Assembly: GCA_018389105.1 (NCBI GenBank)
Contig: JACATO010001431.1
Coordinates: 1-64,000, forward strand
Length of the DNA stretch: 64,000 bases
Origin: Nautilus pompilius
Lineage: Eukaryota > Mollusca > Cephalopoda > Nautilida > Nautilidae
Direction of reading: 5' to 3'
Position 1 is the stretch's first letter; each line of letters starts with the position of its first letter. The notes under the pieces were generated by a model that saw only the letters and a program-made list of their open reading frames with translations, did no database searches and was not told where the DNA came from. The translations under genes were made by a program, and so were the position numbers. Below, in pieces: positions 42,901-55,383 of the stretch.

Positions 42901-44900
42901 TGGTGGTATCAGCTGTTGTTCCACAATATGGCATCAAATAACTGTCGTGAGTATGAACTGATCAATTTGATAAGGAGCACAGCATACAGCTATGCCACTA
43001 AAATTTTGTTTATTATAATTACTTATCTAAAAAGATGCTTCGTCCAGCTTTTAGTCTTCCTTAATAGTGGACAGCAGTAAGCTGGTAATCATTTAGTAAA
43101 TTAAATTTTTAAAAAAAAAAACATTTAGGATCTTGGGCAGTTGCTGAATGAGACTTGAATGTGATCAAGTCAATTGATTATTCTGATTGATTTTACCTCT
43201 TATCGCTGGTTTGTTCTGCATCAGTGTCAAGGTGTTAATTTTAGGTGGCTAGGAGGAGGAAGAAGGAAAGAAAACTGCATCGCGCAGTTTTTTTTTGCCT
43301 GACTTGTGACAGGAATTCTCTGGTTGTCGTGTGTGGGTTTTCTCCCCATTCCAAACACAAAGCAGTCCTTTCATGGATTAAGTTAGCCATGCCCTCATGT
43401 GGGAGGTTTCCAGGCCTCAGTGTTATGAGGCCTGATGTCAGTTTCGCAGGGTTAGCCAACTGGTACCACATCATCAATGGGTGTTCTTAAGCCTCTGTAG
43501 CTGGTAAGGTGGTTTGTTTCTCGGTGGTGGTGGGGATTATACATTACAGTAGGTAATAAGCCTAGTAAGTTGCAACAAGTCTGTATGAAGCAAATATTAG
43601 TTAGAGATGTGAAAAGTTGGGGGTCAGAGTGGGGATGCTAAAGGAAGGAAAACAAAAGCCTGATTTAGGTTGCTTGAAATCCACCACCTTTACAGACTTC
43701 TGTACAGAGCCAGTTACTAATGTTCCTTTTTTAAAATTTTAAGTGGGGGGGTAAGAACTAGATGATACTCTTCTGAACAGCTGCCTCTGAAACCCAGTGT
43801 CGTGAGGTGTTTTGTGCAGCTCTTATGCTAATGCCAGGACTCTGGCTACTAAAGAAAGAAGATATAATATGTGTATGTCTGCACATAAATCCAAAAGGGA
43901 TTAATATGAAGTAAACTGTGAATTTAATCTTAACCTTACAAGAAAAAAAAAGAAGTATGTAAGTTGTTTATTGGCTTCAGCTCTGTTGGTTTTATATAGC
44001 ATTCAGATTCACAGGATTTGAAGCTAACAAGCTGTCATTGTGTTCAGACAAAGTAAATATCATGGAATCTTTTAGGTCCCGTAAGATCCTATGCAAATGT
44101 CTGACTTTTCACACTGGAGGAATTCTGGAATTTTTCAGTACTTTGTATATTTTTTGTTTTTTTTTTGACAATCTGTGAAACCTTATCATGATGCAATACT
44201 GTGAAAAAAAACTCACCAGTGGCAGACACCTGGTGGCTTCTACTACTTGTGGACTATCTTCAGGAAAACTCAAAGCTAATTCTTTTTGTCATTGTGTTTT
44301 TTGGTGGAAGAGAGTTAACTTTACATCGCAATTTCTTCCCAGTGGATTTTCATGTTTTGTTTTTCTTTGAATGTCTTTGGTTTATATGCTTGTTGGCTTC
44401 ATAGGTGAAGCGTTCGGGTTTTTAATTTTCCAGGCCGATAATACTTTAAATCAGTGCATCTTACAGCATTGTGAAAAAAAAAAAATCCCAATCTCTAAGT
44501 TCCTTGCTAATCAAGCACAATAGCTGTCAGATTTGTGAGATTTTCCAAACTTTGAGATCTTGTGGAGTCCTTGCTGTTGAATGTGGCAGTTTAGGGCAAA
44601 GGGAAATGGGATCTACCTGGAAGCTGAAAGCAACTACCCACCATGCGCTGGTTTCAGCAGTAAACTCCAGGTATGTTGAAAATTTAATCCATCAACAAAC
44701 ATCAGAAAACTAACTAGTGGAATGAGATCCAAATTTTGTGAAATCCCAACCGCTGAAGGTGATAGTACAAAATCCATTATTAACTTCTTATCTCACCACT
44801 GTTTTATAACAAAATTTTTTTTGTATTTGCAGGTAAATCTGGGGCAAATCTGATATCAGATATTTCTCTCTTGTCCATATTTTTGCTTTTTCTTCATTAA
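31643..44900 (+). CDS. Gene B: paralogue of gene A, cysteine-rich, probably GPI-anchored, eight coding exons
   Basis: Coding exons: 31643-31700, 33211-33378, 34508-34699, 37103-37195, 38767-38886, 40474-40599, 41860-41922, 44833-44900; 888 nt, 295 residues plus stop. Every join is GT-AG and phase 1, and no stop interrupts the frame. Order: signal peptide (MKSLGVVFIFAFLLHPEIS); a seven-cysteine module like gene A; a six-cysteine EB-like module; a module split across exons 3 and 4; an EB-like module in exon 5 (C-x5-C-x5-C-x4-C-x-C-x12-C); a five-cysteine module (C-x8-C-x5-C-x2-C-x6-C); a Lys/Ser-rich stalk; and a small-residue site (SNGKSGAN) followed by a terminal hydrophobic run (LLSIFLLFLH) with no tail, as in GPI-attachment signals. 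N-glycosylation sequons occur in exons 4 and 6. The ligand and function are unknown. Confidence 0.88.
32640..33140. repeat. Minisatellite, about 65-bp unit, seven copies, intron 1 of gene B
   Basis: Seven copies of ggacaatggtaaccaagg occur at about 65-72 bp spacing, with a GC-rich remainder (ccgggggttgctgtcc). It ends about 70 bp before exon 2. Long minus-strand open frames (338 and 260 codons) across it are repeat products, not genes. Confidence 0.93.
33848..34212. repeat. Compound minisatellite: CA runs plus ggcattgacagattttac, ten copies
   Basis: Ten copies of the core ggcattgacagattttac, separated by CA runs of variable length, lie in intron 2 of gene B. Confidence 0.93.
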
Positions 44901-45700
44901 AGGTAATATTGCTTTCTTTCAAAGACTTTAGGACTATTATTAAGTAATCATTTTAATGCTTCATTCTGTTTTATACCTTTTTTCTTTGTCTTAGAAAACT
45001 GAAGAAATTCTAAACAATGCTTCAGTGTTTTGCTCACATTGGCTGCATTTATTCATACAACAACACAAAAAAAAAGGATATGAAAGATACATCAAGCATG
45101 GCTGTCATTATATACAATTAACATTTTTTTTTTAAAAATATAAAACAAACTTTAAATTTTTCTCACACATTGACTAGATAATCTTAGACAAATACTTAAC
45201 ATTTTATACGGTTAAAATCTTTATGCCTTAAATTTTGTTCTTTAAATAAGGGATCCAAAAATGATGTCATGTTTCTTGATTTCTCCACGTGCCCTTGTTT
45301 AGTAATAATTGAGAAATAATCTCATGTCTAGACTGAAGATGATTGCATTTAAGACTTACCTAAAATAATTACCCATGCCACCCTGGCAAAAGAAAGAGAG
45401 AAAAGTTTGACAACTAACAGTATCTGTCTCTTTAAATTTCCTGATATGTTTACTCAACAAATTATAAAATTAAAACAGTTTTTTCGAGGCATGCCCTTCT
45501 AAACATTTCATAAAGAATTACTTGTTTATGTTCAGAACTTGAGTGCATGGAGTCACACTGCTTCCCAGATAGAATAATTTTGAATTGAACAGAAAAGATA
45601 TGATGTTAACTGCTCATTTTAATATTGTTCTCAGGTTCTGGGGGTATCAGCCATATTTTGGAACTGCTGAAAGTGAAATCACAAGTCTTGATTAAAATGT

Positions 45701-45706
45701 AATAAA
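45701..45706 (+). terminator. Candidate polyadenylation signal of gene B
   Basis: AATAAA about 800 nt after the gene B stop is the first canonical signal I find downstream. The distance makes it tentative; a variant signal nearer the stop may be used. Confidence 0.3.
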
Positions 45707-45837
45707 TGCACTTTGTATACCTGGACCAATGGCCAGGTAACAGTCCAGTCTTATCCTCAACTAGGTTTACCCACTTTAAAGCTATTGCCATTTCTTGGGA
45801 AGATATGACAACTTTTCTCTCTCTTTCTCTCCTTTCC

Positions 45838-46021
45838 TGGTAGTTGCCATGTTTCCAACCAGTTGACTAACAAGCAGGTGCACCAATTTACTTTCAGGTA
45901 AATAGACAATCCCAACAAATTTTAGTTTAGAGAATCTGGCCAAAGCCAGCAGTCAAAGTTGGGGTTGGCTACAGGACTAGGGTTTGGCAGATGCACTACC
46001 ATCTGAGCTATGACTGCCCTT
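45838..46021 (-). mobile_element. tRNA-derived SINE-like element
   Basis: On the minus strand the element starts GGGCAGTCATAGCTCAGATG, a tRNA-like head with an A box (TAGCTCAGATGG). It continues through an unrelated body to CAACTGGTTGGAAACATGG near its 3' end. It is not a functional tRNA, because the second half of the cloverleaf is missing. It lies downstream of gene B. Confidence 0.6.
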
Positions 46022-48070
46022 TGTGGACCACATAAAAATTATTCCATTCCATTATCAGACTTGGTAAGAAGCATTTAAAGAAAAAAAAATTTTAAACTTT
46101 GAAATTTGTTTTTGTTCAGGGTGCTGAATATTTGGATCACATGAACAGCCTGCACCATGACCTTCCATAATTCTCAGATAATCAGATTTCTAAAGAGAAA
46201 ATAGGTTCATCGAAAAGGCAACAACTAAATTGAATTTTAATAGAATTATTTACATTATTCTATCACATTTTTGTTTACATGCTTTGTATTTATATATCTA
46301 TTTATATATAATTGCAGATTCAATACACTGGCAGTCACCAACTTTAATTTTTAAATTTCATTTTTACTTCTGAATAACTCACCTTACTACAGAAAGGATT
46401 TTCACTAACCATTCTACTTGCTCCTTCCTGCTTTCTGTGTTTGTTCTTAAATTAGTTATTACGGTTATTATATTTCTTAGAAAAAATTACACGTCAAAGA
46501 AGATAATTATTTATTTTTACTTTGTTTCCAATGCATCGCTGCAATATCAGAGTTACTGATGAAGAATTTCTTTTAAAAGCTGGCATCAATTAATTTAAAT
46601 TTGAAAATTCTGTGTAAAGTGAAACCATTATTTATATAAAACATGTCAGTCACACAAAAGCCCTATACTGTTTGTTTGTTCATCTTTGAAATTAAACTGT
46701 TATGCATACTTCAATAATTGTTATTTTTCTACTAAGTTTTAACACACACTACTGGGATCATAATCTGGAATTGGCTTGGTTGGTCAGGCTAGTTATGCCC
46801 CTTTTCAAAGACACGGGAAGCAGTGCTGTTCTTGCCACTTTTTTCAAAAGTGTTCAACCAACGATGCGGCTTTTAAGGATACGTCATCCATCACCCATTG
46901 GGATGGCCATGAGTGTGATAAATACTTTAAAAATAGGGGAGTGGGGCAAGCAATGCTGTATGGACACCATTTTTGGGGGAGCAGTAATTCATTACTAATT
47001 ATTCTATTATCCAGGACATTTTTTTTGCAAGTTTAAAATCTTTTTCAAGTTTAATTTACATAGTATTGTTATAATAAACGTTCTCCCACTGTCTGAACCA
47101 GTTCACTGTTTCCCTGATGTTCCTGTGCCAACAGTTTGTTTGTTTTTTTTTTTATTATTATTATTAATGTTCGTATCAATTTTATCATAACTTACCAAAA
47201 GAGAGTTTATCATCGCAGTTACTAGAATTGTCATCAAGTTCACTTGTTCATTTAGCACTGATAAAGTAGTCGGCAAATGGCCTAACTAACACTACTTTAT
47301 GCGCCAGCCATGTTGCTTACATTCATAGTATCAGACTGCATAAGTTGTCTAGGCAAACCCTTACTGCAGAGCTCTTCTGATTCATTGTGGGACGGAAACC
47401 ATAAATCTTGCTAACGCAGTCTTTGACTAATTATTGGTATTTGTATTAACTGATAATTTCAAGGATGTAAATCACAAGAACTCCGGCCTCATTCAGCTTT
47501 AGTTTTGTAGCTCCTCCAAGATAATCTGCAAAAAAAGAAGCCAATTTGAATTATCTTTCCTGCACTGTTTTTTTTTTTTTTTTTAAAGCAATGCTTGATG
47601 TCAGACTGTTGCAAGATAAACCATGAGCATTTTTATGGAAACAATCAGAAATCTCATGTGTAGGTAAGAAGTTTAAAATATGGAATCTGCCTCTGTGACG
47701 TTTGAAGCAAGTGGGCAGATTTATGTAGTAACTGGCTGCTAGTTTGGTCCATTTATACATACCATCAGTTGACAGGTTCTGTGTTTGCACCGATCTTCAG
47801 TGTTACAAAGATCTAAATAACCAATGGAGAAAGTCAGCACTACATTTAAGTGGCAGACTACTTCTGGTGGTTTTTTAAAGCAGAGAAATTTTGTTAAGAT
47901 CATTTTTACCTAATCAAATTTTCCATAAAAATTGAAATTCGTTTTATTTGTAAAAAAAAAATCACCACTAAAGGCATAAACAATACCTCCATGTCATCTT
48001 TAAAATGCGTAATACCAACAAGGTTCATCATACGTAAACAGGTCATCAGTACAGAATGTTGCTCCAAATA
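46022..48070. other. No gene recognised
   Basis: AT-rich sequence with scattered short open frames. A cysteine-containing frame at 46776-47036 looks odd but has no fitting splice sites. I see nothing that can be supported as a gene or named repeat. Confidence 0.35.
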
Positions 48071-48089
48071 TCCTGTGGCATTTTCCACA

Positions 48090-48590
48090 ATCCGTCCAAA
48101 GTGTTTGCTTACCGGTTGACTTTCTCAGTAGCCGTATAACCTCTGTAATGTTTATATCATCTTTGCAAGTGTTCCATCAGCCTCTTTGCATTCCAGATAG
48201 TTTTTGTCCACGTTGACTGTGCTGGGGATCATTGTTGTGTTCGAAGATGAATATCCATTGACATTTTTCTGGGGGAATGGCATGACTGATGACAAGCTGC
48301 CTGTATTGGTCACCAGTCATCAAACCTTCAATTTAATGCAGGTCACTGACACACCCCTTAGCTAATATGTAGTGATCCATCCATTCCAGTTCAAACTTTG
48401 AATCATCCCTAAAGAGCACCTTTCAGGTTTGGTTATCCCACTCTCTCATTTCTGCTTCCCATTTCTCTTTTTAGCAAAGGTTTCTGGATAGCTACACATC
48501 CACTTCACACTGTGTACATCGCTGTTCTTGAAAGATCTCTACTGGATCATCGTCTGTCATGTGAAAGAACATTACCCTGAGGCACCTGGC
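48090..48590 (-). pseudogene. Relic of a Tc1-like transposase
   Basis: The minus strand reads KVLFRDDSKFELEW, matching the Tc1 block around a catalytic Asp (usual form VLFSDESKF). It continues through DLH-stop-IEGLMTGDQYRQL to EHNNDPQHS, the counterpart of the QDNDPKHT block, and ends near DDINITEVIRLL. At least two in-frame stops occur. Terminal inverted repeats were not identified, so the limits are those of the coding relic only. Confidence 0.7.
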
Positions 48591-49589
48591 CCAACCATTG
48601 GACAGTTTTAGCTTTCTTCCTCTACTGCATCAACATCAGTCTCTGCATATCCTCTTCAGAATCTTGCACGCAATCTGCCAGATGGAGCAGCCTCCACCAG
48701 CTCAGTCTTTAATCTCTACCTTTGTTTTGTTATTTTCTTTTCCAGAACCCATACTATTCAGTTATGGTGTACTATTTCGGCGCACACGTGATATGCAAAT
48801 CTATCATCTGTTATTTTCATTTTATATTCGGTTTTCCCCTTGTTTTTTTGTTTTTTTTTAAAATTATTTACAATAACGTAAATGAATAATAAACTGGAAA
48901 TGCTAACCAGTGTATTCTTGCTAGAAAAATTTGTATTTCGGTGGGCTGGAGATGGAGATGGTCCAGTTAACACCACAGTGGATAAAACTGAGCTTTTAAC
49001 TTTCCGTTCGCATGCATTTATATATTTTCACCTACTAATTTATTAGGGTAATTTAAGTGCAGTTAGTTATCTCCCCTTATTTTTTTTTTTTAAAAAATCA
49101 AATATGGCGTTCACACAATGGGTAGGTAACATAAAAACCCCTTTAATGTTACTGCTGTTTATTTTTTAAATTTGCATTTTGGCAAGTCTCAGGTAGCGAA
49201 CTTCTGGAAGAGGTCATCATTACAACTGTGTCTCCTCTGCGGGCAGAAGGCCTCTTCCAGATTATCAAACTCCTAAAGAGTCGACCAGTGCTGCTGCTGC
49301 TGCTGCTCTTTAACGCCGTCACACCTCTGCCATGTAATAATCTACCTTTGCAATCGAGATTTAGCAGTAAGACTTCTACTTTATCGCACTGTGTATACAT
49401 CTTCAGTTATAACAACATCTCTTTCTGCTATCTTAGTAAATAAACTCTATGGTAGTTTGTACTGGATACTCAGGCGAGGAGATGTTAAAAACAGCTGTCT
49501 TCTTGTCGATCGCTCCTTTCATAAGGGTGGGGTGCGCACTCTGGCCCAGTGCATCCGTCTTCAGCAGTGGTCTATTCCTCCTGACTTCT

Positions 49590-49762
49590 TCCTTGTCATG
49601 GGAGACTCGCCCCTGTCATGGCTATAGAGCGCCTCCCCAGCAGCAATGCCAGTAAAGTACCTCGCTCAAGGGTCACAACAGCGGGAATTGAGCCCGGGGA
49701 CCCTTAGGTCCTGAAGCCAACACGCACACACCACTGAGCCACATCGCCTGGCACAGCTGTCT
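49590..49762 (-). mobile_element. tRNA-derived SINE-like element
   Basis: On the minus strand: GCGATGTGGCTCAGTGGTG (A box), then GGGCTCAATTCCCGC (B box) about 45 bp later, then CCTTGAGCGAGGTACTTTA, a block that resembles conserved SINE bodies in many animals. A true tRNA is excluded because the stems do not pair and the sequence continues into the body. Confidence 0.65.
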
Positions 49763-52100
49763 CATATACATATGAGAATTCATCATGCAGTCACATGTAA
49801 AACATTAATCATATAAATTCCGTAAGATATTGGATTAATAATCTAATTTTTTCCCCAGGTGAATAATAATGAGCTAAGATATGATAATTTCAGTCTGGGA
49901 GGTGGGGGGGATTGGTTTTAAATATATATATATATAATAAATGATTTTCCAGCGTTTCTATCGATCGAAAACGTAAACAGTCGCTATTGGTTTGGAACAC
50001 CAAAGCTGGTTTCCGCGCTGGTCGATAACGAGACCCCGAAGACGCGGTAAATCACACGACCTGATTGTATTCCTGTTCCTTTCCTCCGCAACACCTGACA
50101 GTTGATGAACTGGAGGTGAAGAGGGGGTGAGAAGTTTCGGTTTTCCTTCTGCAATGGCGGTAGGGTTGTTGCAGGTTTCGTAAACCTGAAGAGGAATTCG
50201 TCTGTATTTCATTTTCGGTACTGGTGGATTTTTTTTTTTGAAATTGAGTGAGAGAAAGAGAAGAAAAATTGGTTTCATATCTAAATGTTTAAAGGAATAA
50301 CCTCACGTGCAAACCGAAAAAAACAACAACAACAACAACAATCTATTATCGAATCTCTCAACATTCGTTGTTATGCCGAATAATGTGGGCGGCAATATTG
50401 CAATACAAATACTTCACTTCGGGGCTTAACGATGATACTAATCCGGACAGTTCTGTTCACTCTGTACCAGTGCATGTTATTAATGCCAGCTCATTTCAAT
50501 GAGATTCTTAAATTGTTGCAGAACATTAGTAGACCGGCTGAGTAAAGTCCAAAAGGCAACAGAGAGGGCATCCGTAATACGAGAGTCGCGAGTTTGCGTG
50601 CAATTCTTCAAAACCACAATAAATTCATTGATAGATTAGATGATTAAGAGAGTTTTATTGTTGTTGTTTTGTTTTCTTAACTAAGGGAATTAACTCTACG
50701 TTTCCATATTTGTAGCAAAACCAGAAATTTTGTTTTCTATTTGTTCCCTTCGTTCTTTGTTTCGGATTCTTTGGTGCCGTGAGTGGCTGATTACGGTTAT
50801 GGTCAAGCGCCTGTTCAATCCTTGCTGGCTACCGATTCTGTTTACCGAGAGTATCTCTGCTCTTTACTGCATCATCTATCGGCGTCCGGTTTCTTCCCAC
50901 AGCTAAGCAGAGAAGCTACAGCTGGCAATTTCCATTTCTTGCTGAAGGAAGGAAAAAAAAAAAAAAACAGGACTCGTGAGACGCAAGAATGGTAACCGTG
51001 GCACTACGCAAGCTCATTAGATATGCTTACGATGGTGGACGGATTATTTAGAGAAAGTCAAGCAGCATCTGCTGTCAAAGTTTGTTGGTGATTGCTTGTT
51101 TTCCCCTGGAGTGTATTTGCCACACATCCCTGCAGAGATCTCGAGGGACGGCCATTTAATGTCCAAACAGGTGGATGAAGCCGGCCGCCTAAAAACTGCA
51201 GTCATCATTTTATGCTTTAAATTCCCCACGTCCTTCAACACCGAATCTAAACAATTAACCCTTTCAATCAGCACTTCAAAAGTGATACGTATAAGTTCTG
51301 TAATATCTACAAGCTAAAAAAAAAAAATGCATCTATTATTTATTACAGTAAGGAAAGTTGTAAAACTGACTAAAAAAGGGTATTGAATTGGCTCAGCTAC
51401 GTGAGGCAAAATAAGCCCCTTTTAGTGATCCTTGCGTGTCAAGTGACACTACGATTAAGACGCTACACATCTGTGTGCATCGTCCCAGACGTCGTCTCCA
51501 CTGTGGTTCGCAGAAATCAATGGGGACGACGAGGAAAATAAGGAAAGGCTGAAGTTCTGCATTTTCATGCTGGGAAGGAACCGACTCTCCGGATAGTGGT
51601 TCCTGCGAGGCGGGCGCAGGCCTAGGTAGGTCCGGCCAGGTGCGCTTTGATACACTGTCGTATCGCGGTCGGTCGTCTGCCTGTGGTGGCTCGACCAGAG
51701 CATTTTTTACTTTCAAGTGTGCATTTTAAAAAAATAATAACTTTCGAGGTGGTAGTTCTGCTACTTTTATCGAAAATATTCGTCTAATCATCTCCCATTC
51801 CACCTACAATTGTGGAAAACAATTTCTTAGAACTTGACGGTCACGACATTGCACCCGGAGTACGGCAGCCGTTACCGTAGTGCGCGGTCTGGTTGTTGGT
51901 CATGGAGCTCTTTTGTGCTGTAAGGATTTTGGTGTTTCCTTCCAAAAAGAAAAAAAAAAACAAAAGCTTCAGTAGTTGTCCTGTTCGGGTGCCCACAGTC
52001 ACTGTTACCACTGCTGTGCACCTTTAAAATCCTCACCATGCTTACGGATCTGGGTCCCAACCTGGAAGTAAACATTTGAATATACAACAACCAGACAACT
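49763..52100. other. No gene recognised
   Basis: Mixed sequence with a TA microsatellite near 49.92 kb and several short open frames (for example 50783-50995 + and 51393-51716 -). None has a domain, signal peptide or suitable splice sites. Confidence 0.35.
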
Positions 52101-52119
52101 TCTGCAGGTGTATATCCGG

Positions 52120-54510
52120 ACTGAACAGCACGTCATTCTTTGGTTGGTGTGACGGGGAGGAGACTGGGGAGCGATACAGACCGAGCAGCACGTCATTCTT
52201 TGGTTGGTGTGACGGGGTGGCGACTGGGGAGCGATACAGACCGAACAGCACGTCATTCTTTGGTTGGTGTGACGGGGAGGAGACTGGGGAGCGATACAGA
52301 CCGAGCAGCACGTCATTCTTTGGTTGGTGTGACGGGGTGGGGACTGGGGAGCGATACAGACCGAACAGCACGTCATTCTTTGGTTGGTGTGACGGGGTGG
52401 GGACTGGGGAGCGATACAGACCGAACAGCACGTCATTCTTTGGTTGGTGTGGACGTGGTGGGGTGGCGGGACTGGGGAGCGATACAGACCGAACAGCACG
52501 TCATTCTTTGGTGGTGTGACGGGGTGAGGACTGGGGGGAGCGATACAGACCGAGCAGCACGTCATTCTTTGTTGGTGTTGACGGGGTGTGGAGACTGGGG
52601 AGCGATACACGATACAGACCGAGCAGCACGTCATTCTTTGGTTGGTGTGACGGGGAGGAGACTGGGGAGCGATACAGACCGAGCAGCACGTCATTCTTTG
52701 GTTGGTGTGACGGGGAGGAGACTGGGGAGCGATACAGACCGAGCAGCACGTCATTCTTTGGTTGGTGTGACGGGGTGGGGACTGGGGAGCGATACAGACC
52801 GAACAGCACGTCATTCTTTGGTTGGTGTGACGGGGTGGAGACTGGGGAGCGATACAGACCGAACAGCACGTCATTCTTTGGTTGGTGTGACGGGGTGGGG
52901 ACTGGGGAGCGATACAGACCGAACAGCACGTCATTCTTTGGTTGGTGTGACGGGGTGGAGACTGGGGAGCGATACAGACCGAGCAGCACGTCATTCTTTG
53001 GTTGGTGTGACGGGGTGGAGACTGGGGAGCGATACAGACCGAGCAGCACGTCATTCTTTGGTTGGTGTGACGGGGAGGAGACTGGGGAGCGATACAGACC
53101 GAGCAGCACGTCATTCTTTGGTTGGTGTGACGGGGAGGGACTGGGGGAGGAGGATACTGGGGAGCGATACAGACCGAGCAGCACGTCATTCTTTGGTTTG
53201 TGGACGGTGAGGGGGAGGACTGGGGAGCGATACAGACCGAGCAGCACGTCATTCTTTGGTTGTTGGTGTGACGGGGAGGAGACTGGGGAGCGATACAGAC
53301 CGAGCAGCACGTCATTCTTTGGTTGGTTGCGTGTGGGGGTGGAGACTGGGGAGCGATACAGACCGAGCAGCACGTCATTCTTTGGTTGGTGTGACGGGGA
53401 GGAGACTGGGGAGCGATACAGACCGAGCAGCACGTCATTCTTTGGTTGGTGTGACGGGGTGGAGACTGGGGAGCGATACAGACCGAACAGCACGTCATTC
53501 TTTGGTTGGTGTGACGGGGCGGGGACTGGGGAGCGATACAGACCGAAGAGAATGTCATTCTTTGGTTGGTGTGACGGGGTGGGGACTGGGGAGCGATACA
53601 GCCCGAACAGCACGTCATTCTTTGGTTGGTGTGACGGGGAGGAGACTGGGGAGCGATACAGACCGAACAGCACGTCATTCTTTGGTTGGTGTGACGGGGA
53701 GGAGACTTGGGGAGCGATACAGACCGAGCAGCACGTCATTCTTTGGTGGTGTGTGACGGGGAGGAGACTGGGGAGCGATACAGACCGAGCAGCACGCACG
53801 TTCTTCTTTGGTGGTGTGACGGGGGGGGACTGGGGAGCGATACAGACCGAACAGCACGTCATTCTTTGGTTGGTGTGACGGGGTGGGGACTGGGGAGCGA
53901 AACAGCGATACAGCCGAACAGCACGTCCTTTTGTTTGTGTGACGGGGTGGGGGACTGGGGAGCGATACTGACCGAGCAGCACGTCATTCTTTGGTTTGTG
54001 TGACGGGGTGGAGACTGGGGAGCGATACAGACCGAGCAGCACGTCATTCTTTGGTTGGTGTGACGGGGTGGAACCGGTGGAGTGCTGGGGAGCGGATACA
54101 GACCGAACATCACGTCATTCTTTGGTTTGTGACGGGGTGGGTGACAGACCGAACATCACGTCATTCTTTGGTTGGTGACGGTGACGGGTGTGGAGGACTG
54201 GGGAGCGATACAGACCGAACATCACGTCATTCTTTGGTTGGTGTGACGGGGGGTGACAGACCGACATCACGTCATTCTTTGGTTGGTGACGGGGGGGATG
54301 GGGACTGGGGAGCGATACAGACCGAACAGCACGTCATTCTTTGGTTGTGTGACGGGGAGGAACTGGGGGGGAGCGATACAGACCGAACAGCACGTCATTC
54401 TTGGTTGGTGTGTGACGGGGGGTGGCGATGAGGAGCGATACAGACCGAAGAGAATGTCATTCTTTGGTTGGTGTGACTGGGTGGAGACTGGGTTGGGAGC
54501 GAGTAAACCC
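52120..54510. repeat. 60-bp minisatellite, about 40 copies
   Basis: Tandem array of a 60-bp unit containing cagcacgtcattctttggtt and gactggggagcgatacag. The units are nearly identical in the centre and degenerate at the right end, with some short and insert-bearing units. Because 60 is a multiple of three, open frames of 146 to 557 codons arise in several frames on both strands; they are artefacts. The array lies between the 3' ends of genes B and C. Confidence 0.97.
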
Positions 54511-55003
54511 CCATGCGCGTTAAGGAAAAAAGTATATCATCAATGAACGACTAGGCAGTAGTCTCCGAGTCATCTTGGTACTCTATATATTTATCTGATA
54601 TACTGCCGTTATCTCCCCCTCATCTTTTAAAACAACAGAAGAAATTATTTAAAAATTAGTTTTAATATTTTTCTGAAAAATCACAAATAAAACCTTCGAT
54701 GTATATCTCAAGTTTTCCATGTACCGTTTTCCAGTTGAGGCGTCTTCGGCATACACATTACAAGTCTGAACACTGCCAGCCGCATTGGGGATCAGTCAAA
54801 AGAACTTCAACTCCCCGTCAGGGTTAATATCTGGTTGACGTACGGCGTTGGCTTGAGGTTAGGCAATTTGATCCTCTTGTAAACAGCGAATGGCGGACTG
54901 CATAAATCTGTTTCCGATTTGACATCAGCGGTTACACCTTAAATAATCTGCAAATTGATAGAGACAAAAGTGGATAACTACTTATGTCAGTCAGGTGACC
55001 TTC

Positions 55004-55037
<34 letters not shown>

Positions 55038-55383
55038 CCGTCCGGTTTTGAGTTGTATACTACTGTTGCTCTTCGAATTGTCGTCCCTTTAAATCTTTGA
55101 GGTCGTAAGCGACAAAACCGCGTTTGCGTAACAAGCTTCCGCCCGTGAGGAAGTCAAATGATGCAAAGAAAGTTACAGAGGTTCTCATGGCCAGGATGTT
55201 CAATGTATAACCAGCTACTGTCGCACACTGATGCTGCGAAAGATTTAAAGAAATTAGAATTTCCTCTCTGCGTTTGTTTCCATTTTCTACTCCACCGTAT
55301 GAAAAATAAAGTTGGTAATTAAGAAAGAAAGAAAAACAACGTAAGTAGAATTGGAAATCCACCCACCTTGTGGTGAAAAGCGC
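54511..55383. other. Downstream flank of gene C
   Basis: Likely holds the gene C 3' UTR near its upper end. A GA microsatellite lies at about 55005-55034. A minus-strand open frame (55362-55060) has no recognised domain. I found no canonical polyadenylation signal on the minus strand close to the stop. Confidence 0.35.

Noticed and set aside
46776-47036. Short cysteine-rich frame downstream of gene B
   Set aside because: No matching phase, no splice sites and no resemblance to the modules of genes A and B.
49590-49762. Functional tRNA gene
   Set aside because: A and B boxes are present but the stems do not pair and the sequence runs on into a SINE-like body.
52005-54042. Open frames of up to 557 codons on both strands with repeated C-C-S-V-C-I-A-P-type units
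   Set aside because: They are translations of the 60-bp minisatellite. The unit is a multiple of three, so several frames stay open at once, and there is no leader, splice structure or domain.
52120-54510. Regular repeat spacing reminiscent of a CRISPR array
   Set aside because: The units are contiguous with no unique spacers, and the genome is that of an animal.
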